A stretch of DNA of 64,000 bases from Strongylocentrotus droebachiensis (lineage: Eukaryota; Echinodermata; Echinoidea; Camarodonta; Strongylocentrotidae). The notes under the pieces are model-generated. The model saw only the letters and a list, made by a program, of their open reading frames with translations, searched no databases and was not told the origin of the DNA. Location: NCBI GenBank assembly GCA_035222895.1, contig JAVYIG010007181.1:41911-105910 (forward strand). Direction: 5' to 3'. Position 1 is the first letter of the stretch. Each line of letters opens with the position of its first letter. Positions 32,673 through 46,600 of this stretch are shown piece by piece. The position numbers were made by a program, and so were the translations under genes.

Positions 32673-35483
32673 TCACGCGTACAGATTTGTTGCGTAGCTG
32701 TCGAAGTCCTTTCGATAGGACTCCAACTTCCCCCTCGCTTCATCGTCATTGACAACTGTACGCCCCTGACTGTACATCTCTGCCATCTGCGTTATCAAGC
32801 TAGTACTCTGCAGACGGGCCACTGCGTGACGTACACACTTCTCCAGATTTGTGACGTCATCAGTCAGCTGGTCGATGTCGTTGTCCTCAATCTGGACCCG
32901 GTTGTGATCGATGCCGTCGAGTTGAGTGTCTGTGTCGTTGAGCTTTCCCATTCGCATGTTGAGCCCCTCAACGACTTCCTCCAGAGATTCGATGCTCATT
33001 TCGATCAGGCGAAGGATTTTTGAGATGTGGTTCCTATTTTCAAATAAACGAGTATATATTTTCATTCATATACATTGTGAAATATAGGGAACCTATAGAC
33101 CAGTTCACGGTTAGCACATGTCCCAAATGACCCCCGAATATCAACAGATCTTCAAAACATGAAGAGGTCCCACTTTATACATTTTGAAATAATCACTCCT
33201 ACAGCGATGGAGGTGCTACATAAAAATGTTTCCCCCTTTTCAAAGAATACTTCCACCTGTGTATCATGGAGTGCACTGCTTGTGCATAAACGAATAATGA
33301 TTACATAACTTTCATGAGCACGTATCCATTATTTTGTCTCTCGTGTATTTCACAATTTGGTCTGCAATGACCTTCTGCTCATGCTCAGACTGCAACTATG
33401 AACTGGCTTATTACGAAGCAAAGCTTGTAGCCTATATCATAGGTTCCACAACAAAATACAAAATAATGCTCCTGAATTCGATAGCAATTAAGAAAGATGT
33501 AATACAATTTTGAGTCACTGACACATTAGCATTATAAATAACATGTAAACCATGAATAGAAAATGAATAATACGTGCATGTAGCCCTGGTTACCCGAGTA
33601 AAACAATGAAAACATGTATTTTACAATGGAGTGTGGAAATAAAGTAAATGAAATGAAATGAAACAAAGCAATCACTGACCGGAGAGAAAGAATGTTTTCT
33701 TTTAATATCCTGAAATCTTCGATGGTAAATCCACAACAGGATGGCGTCGATTCACGTTTCTGATCCTGGTAGCGTTGCAATAATTTGTGTATCAGGACCT
33801 GTTACAAAATAAAGAATAAGTTATACATTAAAAAAAAAAAAGCAAGATGATGATGATGATGATGATAATTATAATAATATTAATTATAATAATAATAATA
33901 ATAATAAAGACAAATGAAAGTATGTACATCACATTAGAATTTGTACTAACAATGACTAAGGAAAGTATGTACGTAATGATAGACTACTACTACTAGTAGT
34001 AGTATTACTGATTGTAGTAGTAATAATAGTAGTATTGTAGTTGTAGAAGTAGTATAGTAACTGTAATAGAAGTAATATTAGAGAAAGAGAGAGAGAGAAA
34101 TAGTAGTAGTAGTAGTAGTAGTAGAAAAAGAAGTAAAAGAAGTAGTAGTATTACTAGTAGTAGCCTAGTAGTAGTAGTAGTCATAGAAGTGATAGTAGTA
34201 GCAGTAGTAGTGATCGTAGTTAAAGTAGAAGTAGACGATTTTTTTTTTTTTTTACCCCAATTTATGGAATTATTATAAAAAAAAAATTAAAAATAATAGA
34301 TCTAGATAATAGCATACATTCTCAGATTTTATTGAATAATAATTTGCCAATGTGGGTTTTGCGTGACTGCTAAAGAATTTGTATGCTACTATGCTTATCT
34401 AGGGGACTACGCCCTTAAGTCATAAATGACAGTAATGAGGATTAATGCCCCACAAAAGGGCATTAATAGAGCACGTCGACACGGTTTTGATCCTGGGTCC
34501 TCACAGTTACGAGGCCATTGCTTTGTCACTGAACCATGACTGTACGCAGCGGGGGCTAGGGTAGGGGGCAGTTTCAATAAATTAAAAAAACACACAGAAA
34601 ATACAATACATTTTCAATAATTTATTGCATTAAACCCCGGTTCCCAACATAAACAAATCTTCTGTGTGCCCATGCCTTGAGCCATAATGCAGTCGCAGAA
34701 GCAAGTCTACATGGCAAGTGGAATAAATACATGGATATGACATGAACATACCATGGCTGCCCTTTCGGGGTCTCCAAGTCTTTCTTCATCCTGTAAAAAA
34801 AAGGAATGATTAAATGGTAGAAAACAAAGTTAGTGGTCTTTTTTATTAAATGAAGCCCTCCCCCCTCCCCCCAATACTTGGCCTTCTTCGTGGTTTCTGA
34901 AATACCCACTTTAATTTGCCATTACCCATTAATCATAAAATCAAATCAAATCGAAGCGATGAAATCGATTGATTGTAAAATAAATCCTCACTGTTTGTAT
35001 GTTTGTTCGTGTGTTTTGACGTTTGTGTGCTTTTATGTGTGAGAAACATAACCCAACTGTATATGATAGAATGCATGTTGGCGTGCGTGCGTGTGTGTAT
35101 GTGGGGGGGGGGGGGGGGGGATGTGAGACATGTTTGAGTACGGGAGAGATGGTAAAGCGTGTTTGCGTGTGTGGTGCGTGTGTGTGTGTGTGGGTGGATG
35201 AATGTGTGTGGCGTGGTATTTGTGTGTAGGAATGCTATTGAGTATTAATGGACATGTATTCCTCAATCATAACTGTTTCCTCATCAGGGCTGTCCTATTT
35301 GTGTCAAATGATATTTACTTCTTCCCGGCTCAGCGTCTCACGTCCGATCCACCTCTTGATCATGCGCAGTACTGTCCCTGATTTTGGGATAAGGTTGAAA
35401 GGTGGAGGGAGTTCAATCACTGGTTCGATGACCCGAAGCCACAGCTGAGCTCTGCCGAACTTCCATTCCACGTCGCTGTTTTT
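32673..35483 (-). CDS. TRPC-like copy 2: TRP box, linker and coiled-coil C-terminus
   Basis: Exon 35319-35483 carries TRP box 1 (EWKF) and box 2 (LPPPFN). Exon 34752-34790 is the 39-nt acidic microexon. Exon 33680-33798 ends in phase 2 and joins terminal exon 32673-33033, which encodes heptad-rich helix (LIEMSIESLEEVVEGLNMRM) and ends NLYA then TGA. A C-terminal coiled coil after the TRP box is standard in TRPC tetramers. Splice acceptor AAATAG precedes 33033. Confidence 0.85.
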
Positions 35484-36178
35484 CTGTCAATAATGAAAAT
35501 TGAAAACAGGTCTAGTTCTAGTATAAACATGAAAGTACATGCCTAGTTTGGAAGATTACTATACAATGCGTATAATACAATTATATATATACATTCTGGA
35601 ACTTTTCCTAGGTTAGGATCTCTTCTGTCAAATGACCCTAAAAATCCATACTTTAATAACAAGAATAAGCAGAGCCTAATTGGTCTCACTGGTATCCGCA
35701 AAGCTGTGAGTCGTGATTTGCGAAACGGCATAGAACTTTGCTAGAGACAGTATCACGTCACGACAGGATTCCCCCCCCCCTGTATATCCTGACATACAAT
35801 TGATAATTGATAATTGATTTATTGATTTCTATATCATCTTTTCAAGCGTATATATTTATGTACATCAAAATGACATATACATTTGATACATTTTTTCCAA
35901 TACAGTACATGACATGGTATAGAAAAGGTATAGTATATGAATTATGCTACGGTCACAAAGGTTCGTACGAACGATAATTTCGTACGAATCTCCCTGATTT
36001 TCCATTGTCTTCTCGAATTTCCATTGTCTGAAAATCGTTCGTACGGCGTTCGTAGCAGTTCGTAATGGCATTTGTGACCGAGGCTTAAGACAAACATGAT
36101 GCAGGAGGGCTACAGCGTAAGCATGAAGGTTGATGTACCTGCATTCTTCAGTTAAACTAAAACAAACGAATGTTATTA

Positions 36179-36219
<41 letters not shown>

Positions 36220-39200
36220 TATCGACATCTTATACGTAGAAGTGCAATAAACTACCTTGCTGTGTATTCCGAAATACCATTTTTTTCTGGTGAGTTGTCG
36301 ATAAAAGAATATCACCAAGATTGCAAGGTGGTCAGTAAATAAAAATCAAATTATCGATAGATAATTTTTTTTTTAATGGATTGAATAATAATAATAATAA
36401 TAATAATAGCTCACATTTATAATGCGCCTAATAATTTGTTTCTAGGCGTGGAACATATTATTACCCCGGTCATCGGATTCAGGCTTACCCGCAACACAAT
36501 GTATGCACATTTTCCACTCCTGGGGAGCATTCCAGCTAGTCGCCATTTTACAAGCGCCACTTGCTAATCCAACCACATTAACTTTCGCATCCTATCGGGT
36601 ACCCATTTTAACACCTGGGTGGAGAGTGGCAAATGTAGATCACTGTCTTGCCAAAGGACATTAGTGCCGCGGCGGGACTTGAACCGCGGACCTTGTGATC
36701 CACAGTCCGGTGACATATCCACTCGACCACGACACCTCTATGAATAATCAGTTATAGGCTCTTCGTCCTACCTGCACCTTGGTGAGTTGGGTCGTCATGA
36801 TGGCGATAAAGAGGTTGAGCCCGAGGACGACCGCCAGAATGAAGTAAGCTGCGAAGAAGACGTAGTAGATGAGAGCGAAGACGGTATCGTCCCCGAACGA
36901 TTGTCTCACCGTCTGCCCTCGCACGGCAAAGAGTGCCCAATACAGCGTCAACATCGACTTCGGAAGACTGTAGAGAGGAGAACCACAATCGCGAGTATTT
37001 TCGAAAAATCAGCTCCAGGGAAATTTTAATACCCTACTGTTTATCCCATAGAAATCATGTTCAGGTAACACAATATGTCATTGTTATGTATGAACATTTG
37101 CCTTAGGTTGATTTCTCGAAAGTAGTTGCGATCGAGTCAGATGGAAATTCAAAGAGCCATTGAGGAATAAATGGCGTCATGGTGTGAATAGCAAATGTTA
37201 GGTTGATGAAATTCAAGAGAATACGGCCATACAATTACAGAACGGTACACCATCTAATTTTCATGTTAGTTTCTCCTCTCCATTATTTTCCTGTCTAACT
37301 TTCTCCCCCTCCTATTCTATTTCCTCCTTTTTATTGTCATGGGTAGGGGGCGGGCAAGTGTCCCCCTTGACTCCCCGAGCTACGCCACTGTCACCTTGCA
37401 CTGCGTTGGGTAGTTTATGGTCTAAGACTGCCTGAAGAAAAGATGTTAGAGTGTCCAGTAATATGCAATAATGTGCAATCACAGGAGTCTGTTCGTTAAT
37501 GGCAATATTTCTATAAATAGCATCATAATAAACTATTAATTGAAAAATAAAGTTACTCAGTGTTTCATTAATACTTACGTATTCACTATTCATCGCGACT
37601 TAGGCTTAATATTGGCTAGCGATTAAACATGCAATTAAAAAATATCGCACAAGCTTGACCTTTTTCTATAAATTAAGTTTATTTGTTGGTTTTTCGAGAA
37701 TGATAATAACACTAAGACACTTACGTAATGAATCTGTCGTCCCAGATAGAGCATGTTTCCACAGCTAAACCATTTCGGCATTGCGACGGCTGAGCATAGA
37801 ACTGCGAAAGAGGTACAGACAAAGGAATGTCATCTTTAAAGTTGGATCGGCACAAAAATGAAAATCCACGTGTCTCTGTAACTTTTTAGATGATATTAGA
37901 AAAAACAAAGGATTGGCAGCAATACAAGAAACTAAATAATACTGAATATTGATAAATTCCGGGGACGGTCTGAATGCAGATTGTTCTGAATTCAGAATAT
38001 TCGTATAGAGGTAAAACGTGCAACGTCTAATTTAAGGCGGATGTATTATTTGGAGTCGAGCCCCCAATAAAAGGGATGCCTCTCGCACCACCACCCCTTA
38101 GGAGCCGTACAGGATTGAGTTGATGGGATATTTGTATTGGCTACTCGAGCAAGCCTAGTCCTATTAAAGAGATTTTGTCCTATACTATTAAGAATTTTTT
38201 AATTTTTTATTAGGCTTTACAGTGTTAGGTTAATTTGCAGAATATGCTACGTTCAAAGTATTTTACAAATATTGCATGCTCAAAGTTGAGTGTTACGTGA
38301 CACCTTATCAGCCAATAGAATACTAGTACTCTTTAATATATATACCCTATCATATATCAGGGGCGGATCTAGCTTTTTGCTAAGGGGGGGGTTTGACCAA
38401 AATAATGACGATGCGGAGCATCGTCCACAAGCCGCGAAGCGCCGAGCCGATTTTTTTGGGGGTGTTTATTTGAACCCCGTAAGTGATGTTTTCCTGGCAT
38501 CTATTAACACAATGGAGACCATAAAAAGCAGTGCATGATAACGTCTTTTTAAATCAAGTAACAGTTTAATACATAGTTATATCCAGAGTTATCATGTGTT
38601 TGGTTAAGTTACCAGATGAGTTGAATATCTTCTCACAATATTTGCACTTGAAAGGGTTTCTCTCCAGCGTGCGTTCTTTTTTCTTTCTTTTTTTCTTTCT
38701 TTTTTTCTTTTTTTTTCCTTTTTTTTTTTTTTTTTTTTTTTGGGCCGCCCAAGGGGGGGGGGGGGGGGTTGCAACCCCCCCAACCCCCCCTGGATCCGCC
38801 ACTGTATATCATACAAAATATTGACAGCTTTGAGGGGTACGGTAAAATTACTGTAGCCCAACGTGATCGCGAAACGAGACGAAGTCAACGGACACAGTGC
38901 AGGCTCGAGATCACCGAGGAGGTATAGTTTTAACAGTGACCCTAAAATTCAGCGGTCAATATTTGTTTTATATACCGCATCCGGCATGTGGATTCTCAAA
39001 AATGTGTGTTTTGACAAAATATCCCCTTTAAAATGCATAGTGTCCTTGGGACAACCAAGGGACAACGATGCCCGGGCAACATCTTTCGCTTTGCTGCCTA
39101 GAAGACAGTAGCGAATTGGTATAATGATATAAAATATTTCACGCCTGTGAAGATAGTATGTAATGTTTTACAGTCTATTGTCTACCACTACTACATTTCA

Positions 39201-42200
39201 CTGTGAAACAAAACTCGTATTTTGCGCAGGTTCTATAAGTATGTCGTGGACGACATCAGACGACTTAAGTCTGCTTTTGAAAAAATGATTAAGGTCATAT
39301 CTATATGTTTTTTTAAGTTTCTGATGAAATAAACAGATAAAAGAATTACTCCATTAAGGGTTGTCCAGATATAGCGCGGTAATCCCCGTATTCATAGAGG
39401 TCTGTGTCATATTAAGATACAGAAATGATTTGCCCCGTCATAGCTCACGAAATTTGCCTACTTCGGATAGAGACATCGCGTTCATTCCCACGGCAACTGA
39501 TACGAGAACTCCCCCGAGTATTGCCGAGAATCTCACGAGGTCCCGAATGGCTCCGATCGTAGACTTCCAGATGACGAAGATGGCGTGATAGCTTGTGACG
39601 ACCGAATGGAATGTTCTGAATACGCACAGGATCACAACAAGACCTGCAATTAAAGTTGATAAAACTTGATCAATGTAGGGTACGATTCAATGGAATCAAT
39701 TTTCCTTTTTCATCTTACTTAAATATCATGATAAAACCAACAAAATCCCTATTTGGCTTCAAATTACATTTACAGCGGTTTTAATTTGCACAAGTGACTT
39801 CAAAGTGATAACGATGATGATGATGATTTTAATGATGATAGCGTAAATCCTGTCTTTTTCTTCTAATTAAATGGACAATACTGCACTTTGAAAATTAGGT
39901 TCCAAATGTTTCTAAGCTTTGAAGTTAGTCGGCCTTTTAAGGATAGTATATATTCAGTTCTCACCACACAAAGCATTCGACACAATGACAGGGTTATTCC
40001 ACTCGGCGCAGCTCCAAGATGTGCATTGTGACGTCAGATTGGTCTCGACTGCTAACCGTTGTAACTTGTCATCATGCTAAGAATCAATTTGGTATTAATA
40101 ACATTTCTTAACAAATTGACGGAGTTGATTAATAATATTATAGTAATAATGACTGCTATGAGAGACATAGTTGTTTTTATACGCTCAAAGGGAGGTTACA
40201 TCGTGCTATCGTCCCGAGGCGTGTCGAGGGGTGATAGCACGATGTAACCTCCCCGAGAACCTATAGAAACAACTATGCCTCGAATATTAAAGCAATCATT
40301 ATAACTTTTATATAAAGAAAAGGGTCATAGAATACATGTGCGACTTACCAATCATGGTAATCAAGTTTGTTTACGCTATCGAGACCTATATAGTCTAAAT
40401 AGGGTGTCTGATCGCGCACACTCGAATTTGTGTGCTAAAATCCTTCCCATTGAGATTGCACCCATATACATAAAATGCCAAAACCGATCAATAGTCGTTT
40501 GAAAAGTGCCCCAGGGCGTTTTTCAAAAGACTATAGACCGGTTTTGGCATTTTACGTTTCTTTACGGGAATGGCTAAAATCACGACCAAAATTTCGACCA
40601 ATCAGATGGCTAGATTTCTAAAGTGAGGTATATAATATACTTTATATATTTTGAAAATTGGGTGGATAGTGAATCTTTACAATATTGATGTATTTGGATG
40701 CCCCTGTGGATGTATTATAAGCACTAAAAAAAAATAGCCCTTAAAACACTTCTGTTTTCGAGAAAACTTGAATATAAAAATTTACCGGTGCTCCCGGTAA
40801 ATTTTGATAAATTTCAAATAGCGCCTATGGCCGTACAATGGTAGCTGCGACCATGAAAATCTCAGAATATGTAGTTGTGATATATAATTTCCAAATGGAA
40901 ATAGCTAATCGGTCGATTTTAGTCAAAAAACATTGTTTTATAGCTTAATTAATATCTTGACCTTGAGAGGGAGCTATACGACATAAGAAGTTTATTATTT
41001 ACAATTTCATAATTTGAGACTCGATTTCAACCGCGACAACGATCAATGAATATTGTAGGCACGCATACGCTTCCAATATGTTAATTTGAACCAAATTCAT
41101 GACCCCATACCAAACCTTTGTAATACCTTTAAGCTATAATGGTTTCATTTATCAAGCTTACCGATGTGGTAGATATTAGCAAATTTGCAATTGGGCTCGT
41201 ATTTGAGAGAAAAATTGGCTCCGAACTGGTGAAGCATTGTAACTCTTCAAAATGTTTTTAATCAAAGGGAAATAGATTCAAATGTAGGGCCATGCATTAT
41301 GGTTCAAGGCATGCCCACATAGAAGATTTCTTTATGTTGGGGGTCGGGGCAAAATGCAATGAATTATTGAAAATTTATTGCATTTTCTTTGCTTTTTTGT
41401 TTTTGTGGGGGCGTCGACGTACCCTAGCGCCCGCTGCGTACAGTCATGATTCATTGGCTAAGCAATGGCCTCGTTACTATGAGCCCCAAGGATCAAAACC
41501 GTGTCGATGTGCTATATTAGTGCCCTTTTATGAGGTATTAATCCCCATTACTGTCAATTATGACTTAATGACGTAGGTCCCCTAGTTGATTAGAATTGTA
41601 GCACACATATGCTTTAGCAGTCACGCAAAAAAAACACTCCCCAATTGTCATTCAATAAAATCTGAGAATGTATACTATTATCTAGATCTATTAAGAATAA
41701 ATAATTGTCAAAATCATTCAATAAATTGGGGGTAAAAATAATTATTCCACCATTATGACCAACAGTGTATATACAGTGAAACTTTTTTTTAGTAACCACC
41801 TGTGTAGAAAGACCACATTGGTTTTTTCCCTTGAAAATGGTTTCTCATTGAAACATGTACTAAAGGAACATGTACATAAAGACCACCTGCCTATAAAGAC
41901 CACGTTTTTCGTCTCCCTTTGGTGGTCTTTATAGACAGGTTTCACTGTATATATATATATTATAATCATACTTGCACACGGCCAATCCAGTTGATCGTGA
42001 CGAAACCAAAGCACAGAGTGACAATAAGAACCTCCGCTACGTTCATGTAGTACTTGATGAACTTCATGAAACCTCGAGAGAAGATTTCTTGCACGTGCTT
42101 CCAAACCAGTCCTACACAAATGAGAATAACAATGATTACAATGATGATATAGGAGTTTTGGTCATTGGGTCCAGTGGATAAGTCCCCTGGGGCTGTGAAC

Positions 42201-43215
42201 CACAAGGTACGGGGTTCGAATACCTGCCGAAGCACGAATGTCATTTGGCAAGATTTAATATTTAATATACATTTGAGTTTGATACACTCCGCCCAGATGA
42301 GCTGAGGTAAATGAATAAATAGCAGGAATTAATTCCTTACAGTGCTCAAGCGCTTTAATGACAGCCTTGCTCAAGCCAGGGTAAAAGTAATGGAGAACCA
42401 ATAGTGGTAAGTTCCCAGACCAGAGCACTCTCTAACATCCCACTGTTATTATTGCTTTCATTGTTTTTGTTATTATCGTTATAATAATAATGATAATGGG
42501 CAACATATTTTCAACCCCGAGGTCGCTTATGGCGCTTACAATGAGCTATATAATATACTTAGATACAATTATGCTTTCATTACATTATACATGGTAAAAC
42601 AGATAATAATAATAATAATTACTAATATTTATATTATTTTATTATCATGACAAAATAACAACAGTGAAAATAATAAAATAAAAATTATGACATAATTATT
42701 AATGATAACTATGATTATTACAATACATATTTCTATTGTTGTTGTTATTATAATGACTATTACAATTATTATTATCATTATTATCATGCTCATGAAGGTA
42801 TTATTTCTTACCTATGCAATGCACCAAGATGACAACATGAACGCAGAGGATTGGATAAGTATAATCTTGCTTATCCAAGATGGAGTTGAGAGCAACGCAG
42901 ATCAGGAGAGTCACGTCTGATCCAAAAGACATCCATAACTTGATGTGCCTGTCAATCAAAACAAAGGAGGTGTGGTCACAAAATTAACACAGGGCGTATG
43001 CATCATTGTGGGCTGCTGATTTTATGTAGTGTTGGCAGTATGAACAGACCTTGTTTACACCAACTGTATATTCATACCGTGTTACACAGTGGGTGATACA
43101 ATGGGAAGCAGTGTTGACACAACAGAAGATAGTGTGACCGCATTCAAAGTTTTAAGAACGGATTATTATTATTATTATTATTAATAGTAGTAGTAGTAGT
43201 AGTAGTAGTAGTAGC

Positions 43216-43257
<42 letters not shown>

Positions 43258-43258
43258 G

Positions 43259-43322
<64 letters not shown>

Positions 43323-43327
43323 CAGTA

Positions 43328-43372
<45 letters not shown>

Positions 43373-43640
43373 ATAGTAGTAGTAGTAGTGTCAGTAGTAG
43401 TAGTAACATTTTCTAATAACTTACGGTGTTCTGAGAAGCTTAGTGAGGACATCTCCTTGGTACGCTAGAAAGACCACGCTGATGAAAGGGTAGGCGATCA
43501 CGAGCAGCGATGTCATGAGAACCAGACGAAGGTTCGATGTCGATGCGAAGACTTGGTAGAAGGCGAAAGACATGGCCTTTTGGGAGTACGCATGCGCGAC
43601 AAACTTTTGGAATTTAGAGAGAGACACGAATGAGAGAGAG

Positions 43641-43689
<49 letters not shown>

Positions 43690-46600
43690 TGAAAAAGAAA
43701 AGATTGCATTACATTACGTGTTTTTAGATAGAGCAAGCCAAAATGTAAAGTTTGTCCTACTTTGCAACAACAGTTAATGCATGTTATTCACTTTCTAACC
43801 ATTGAGATACAATTGTTAATATCAGGTGCATAATATCATTCGTATCGAGCCACTTCACAAAGGTGTATGAATTAAATTTGGTTACATTATGAAAATTGCC
43901 TATCGTATTCCTACAGGCATATTTCAAATTTCCCTACAAAAAACCTTGATGTAATAATTTACAAAGATGTCTTCTCCATTGTGCCTGATCTTGTATTTCG
44001 TAATGGTCTTCAATTTCCCATTTTTGAATGGGTTAGCAGCTTTAACATGTCATGTTCAAATGCAGAACAAAAATTATGAGGCGATGCCTGATATAGCTAT
44101 AGGAGCTATGGAGCTATTTGCTCCCCCTTATGGAAAGAGAAAAAGGGGTGAACAAGTGAGGAAAGAGAAAGGATGTAGTTGAAGTGTCTTACATCTTTCT
44201 GCTGATATGCGATAGCTGTCTCCACTTTTGACATCGGATTCCTGGTTGGGATGCTGCTTTGCGTGAAAAGCGTCTGAAGCTGGAATAAGGGTGAGGATGA
44301 ATTAAAAAAAAAAAAAAAAAAAAAAAACATTTTTTCATTAATTTATTTATTCGTTTGTTTGTGTATCTATTCATTCAGTGAGTCAGTAATTCAGTTAGTT
44401 AGTCCTTCATTCTTTCACTTGATTGATTTAATAATTATTCTAATGATGCTTTATTACAGTTTGTGAATTACAGCCAATGGCTGAATTTCTCTCAACTTAC
44501 AAAATATGCATTAAAAACACATAGGCTAATAAGGTTACATTCAATATAGTTATATGCACAATGAAATATACAATTATTATGCAATTATGAAATAAGTCTG
44601 TTACACAAAATGGAAGATATTTTGTCGTAGCTACCTCGACAGAAGATGAGAGATGACTTAACAGTGATGCTGAAAATCTTTCTACTTTCTCCGCCATTCT
44701 GAAGAATTCGGCGTTAAACTCCTCCCAGTCGTTTCCCAGCTCTCTCAGCTTTCGAATCAATCTAAACGCGTTATCAAGAGGGTCGGGATGAGCAAGGCCC
44801 AGGTAGGCCTCTGATGAAACGGCTCGATAATAGTCTAGTAGACTGACGATATCGGTGAGACTTGCAGTCGATTTCTGACTCGCTTGGGGTTTGGCAAGGG
44901 GTGATACACCGGCTTTAAGAAGAACCTGTTATTTCAGTGATATTAAAACGAAGATACGTTTGATCAAAATTATCAAGCGTTAGCTCTTTCTCTTTAAATT
45001 TATTTAACTCAATAAGATAAAATTGTATAATTTGATTCATTTTGTACTGGCCATCCGTATTCCAGTCGGCCCGTGTTGTGTTGTGTGTGTTATAGGTAAG
45101 AGCCCTGCCCTCTCTCGTTCCTTGTCTCCCTTCTTTCCCTGTCCCTTTCACTCCTTCTATGTTATGTCTATTTGATTTATGTATTTGTGCCTTCCTTTAT
45201 TATTGATATACTATTTTTGCAACTATAAGTTATAAGGGGCTGCAATCTACAAGCCCAGCTTTTCAGCAGTCCCCTCCATGACCAACTTGTTTTATATGCC
45301 TGTTGTACACTGTGGACCAATTAGAAATATATTGTTAAGTTTCATTGGTTCCTATGTACAATGCAATCCCATGTACTTCATTTATTTTGTTGGAAATAGA
45401 AATAAACGAAATGAAATGAAATGAAATTAACATAGAAAAATAGCACAGTAATGTGTTTTTGTTATGCTGTATGTGTAGTGTGTTGTCAGTGGTAGGTGTT
45501 CATGACAGACATAGCTACAGGGGGCCAAGGGGGCATGTTCCCCCTTGCCCCTGGTTTTTGACGCATAACAACTTTGTATATGTAGAGAACTACATTCCGA
45601 TACAAAAGGCGACATCCTTAACCCGCATTCAAGGTACATGTACACTGTAGTTACCCCCCCCCCCCCCTCTCTCCCCCCTCTCTCTCTCTCTCTCTCCTCT
45701 CCTCTCCTCTCCTCTTTCTTTCCATTCTTACTATTCTCTCTCTCTCTGCCTCGTCTACCCCCTTCTTTCTCTCTCTCTATATGTCTCTCTCTCTCTCTCT
45801 CTCTCTTCTTTTATTTTCTCTCTATTAAATCTTCACTCTCGTTCTCGTTTTTTTTTTCTCCATTTTTTTATTGTGATTTTGAAACGTACCTCGACAATTT
45901 GAAAGTTATTTTTCATGGCGACGAGTTTGAGCGGCGACATCTCGGGATGAAAGTCGTCATTTCTGCTCCGACATTCAAAAATTGATTCCCTCTCCTAAAT
46001 AAAATATACAAGAGGTACATTACTGACTTTAATCCGAGGAGTAAAAACGTCTATCATCATGGCTACGTAAAGTCATGTATCATACCTGATATGTTTGTAA
46101 ACGTTATACAAAATCAGTTTGATATAAACAAGAGATAGATATACTCTATTTTTATTATTTTTATTTATTTATACACGGTTAAAGAGCTCAAACAGTAACT
46201 AGACTGTTTTCCTTTGGGGCCTGTCAAACATTAAAAAGCATCTGATAACGGTGTATTAATACAAGCAGTTTAAAACAAAAGAAAATGAAAATGGATAAGT
46301 ATTAGCGTCACAATAGGAACGTGCTGAATAGCAATAAACGAGACGAAACAAAACAAAATGTAAACATAATAACCAACAGGGCCTATTCCTGTTTCTTTCA
46401 TTATCATTTTCTCGAAGTGATAATTCATTTGCTTTCAACAGTCTTAAGAGTAACAATCCACCAATTTGTCAAATTTATTCTTTAGAAGAAGTTCGCTTAC
46501 TTCTGGAGGGAGAGTCATGACGTAGTTGCAGATAAACACGGTTCCTTCATGCCATGATGCGGCGATGGATCTCAGAAGGGCGTCTCCTAATGGGATCCCT

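Noticed and set aside
32320-32697. 125-codon plus-strand frame before the TRPC terminal exon
   Set aside because: Crosses a long G-run and overlaps antisense to coding exon; no homology recognised, no splice or start context.
43144-43468. Long open frames of poly-Leu, poly-Thr/Asn and poly-Val
   Set aside because: They are the frames of a (TAG)n microsatellite, open on both strands; not genes.
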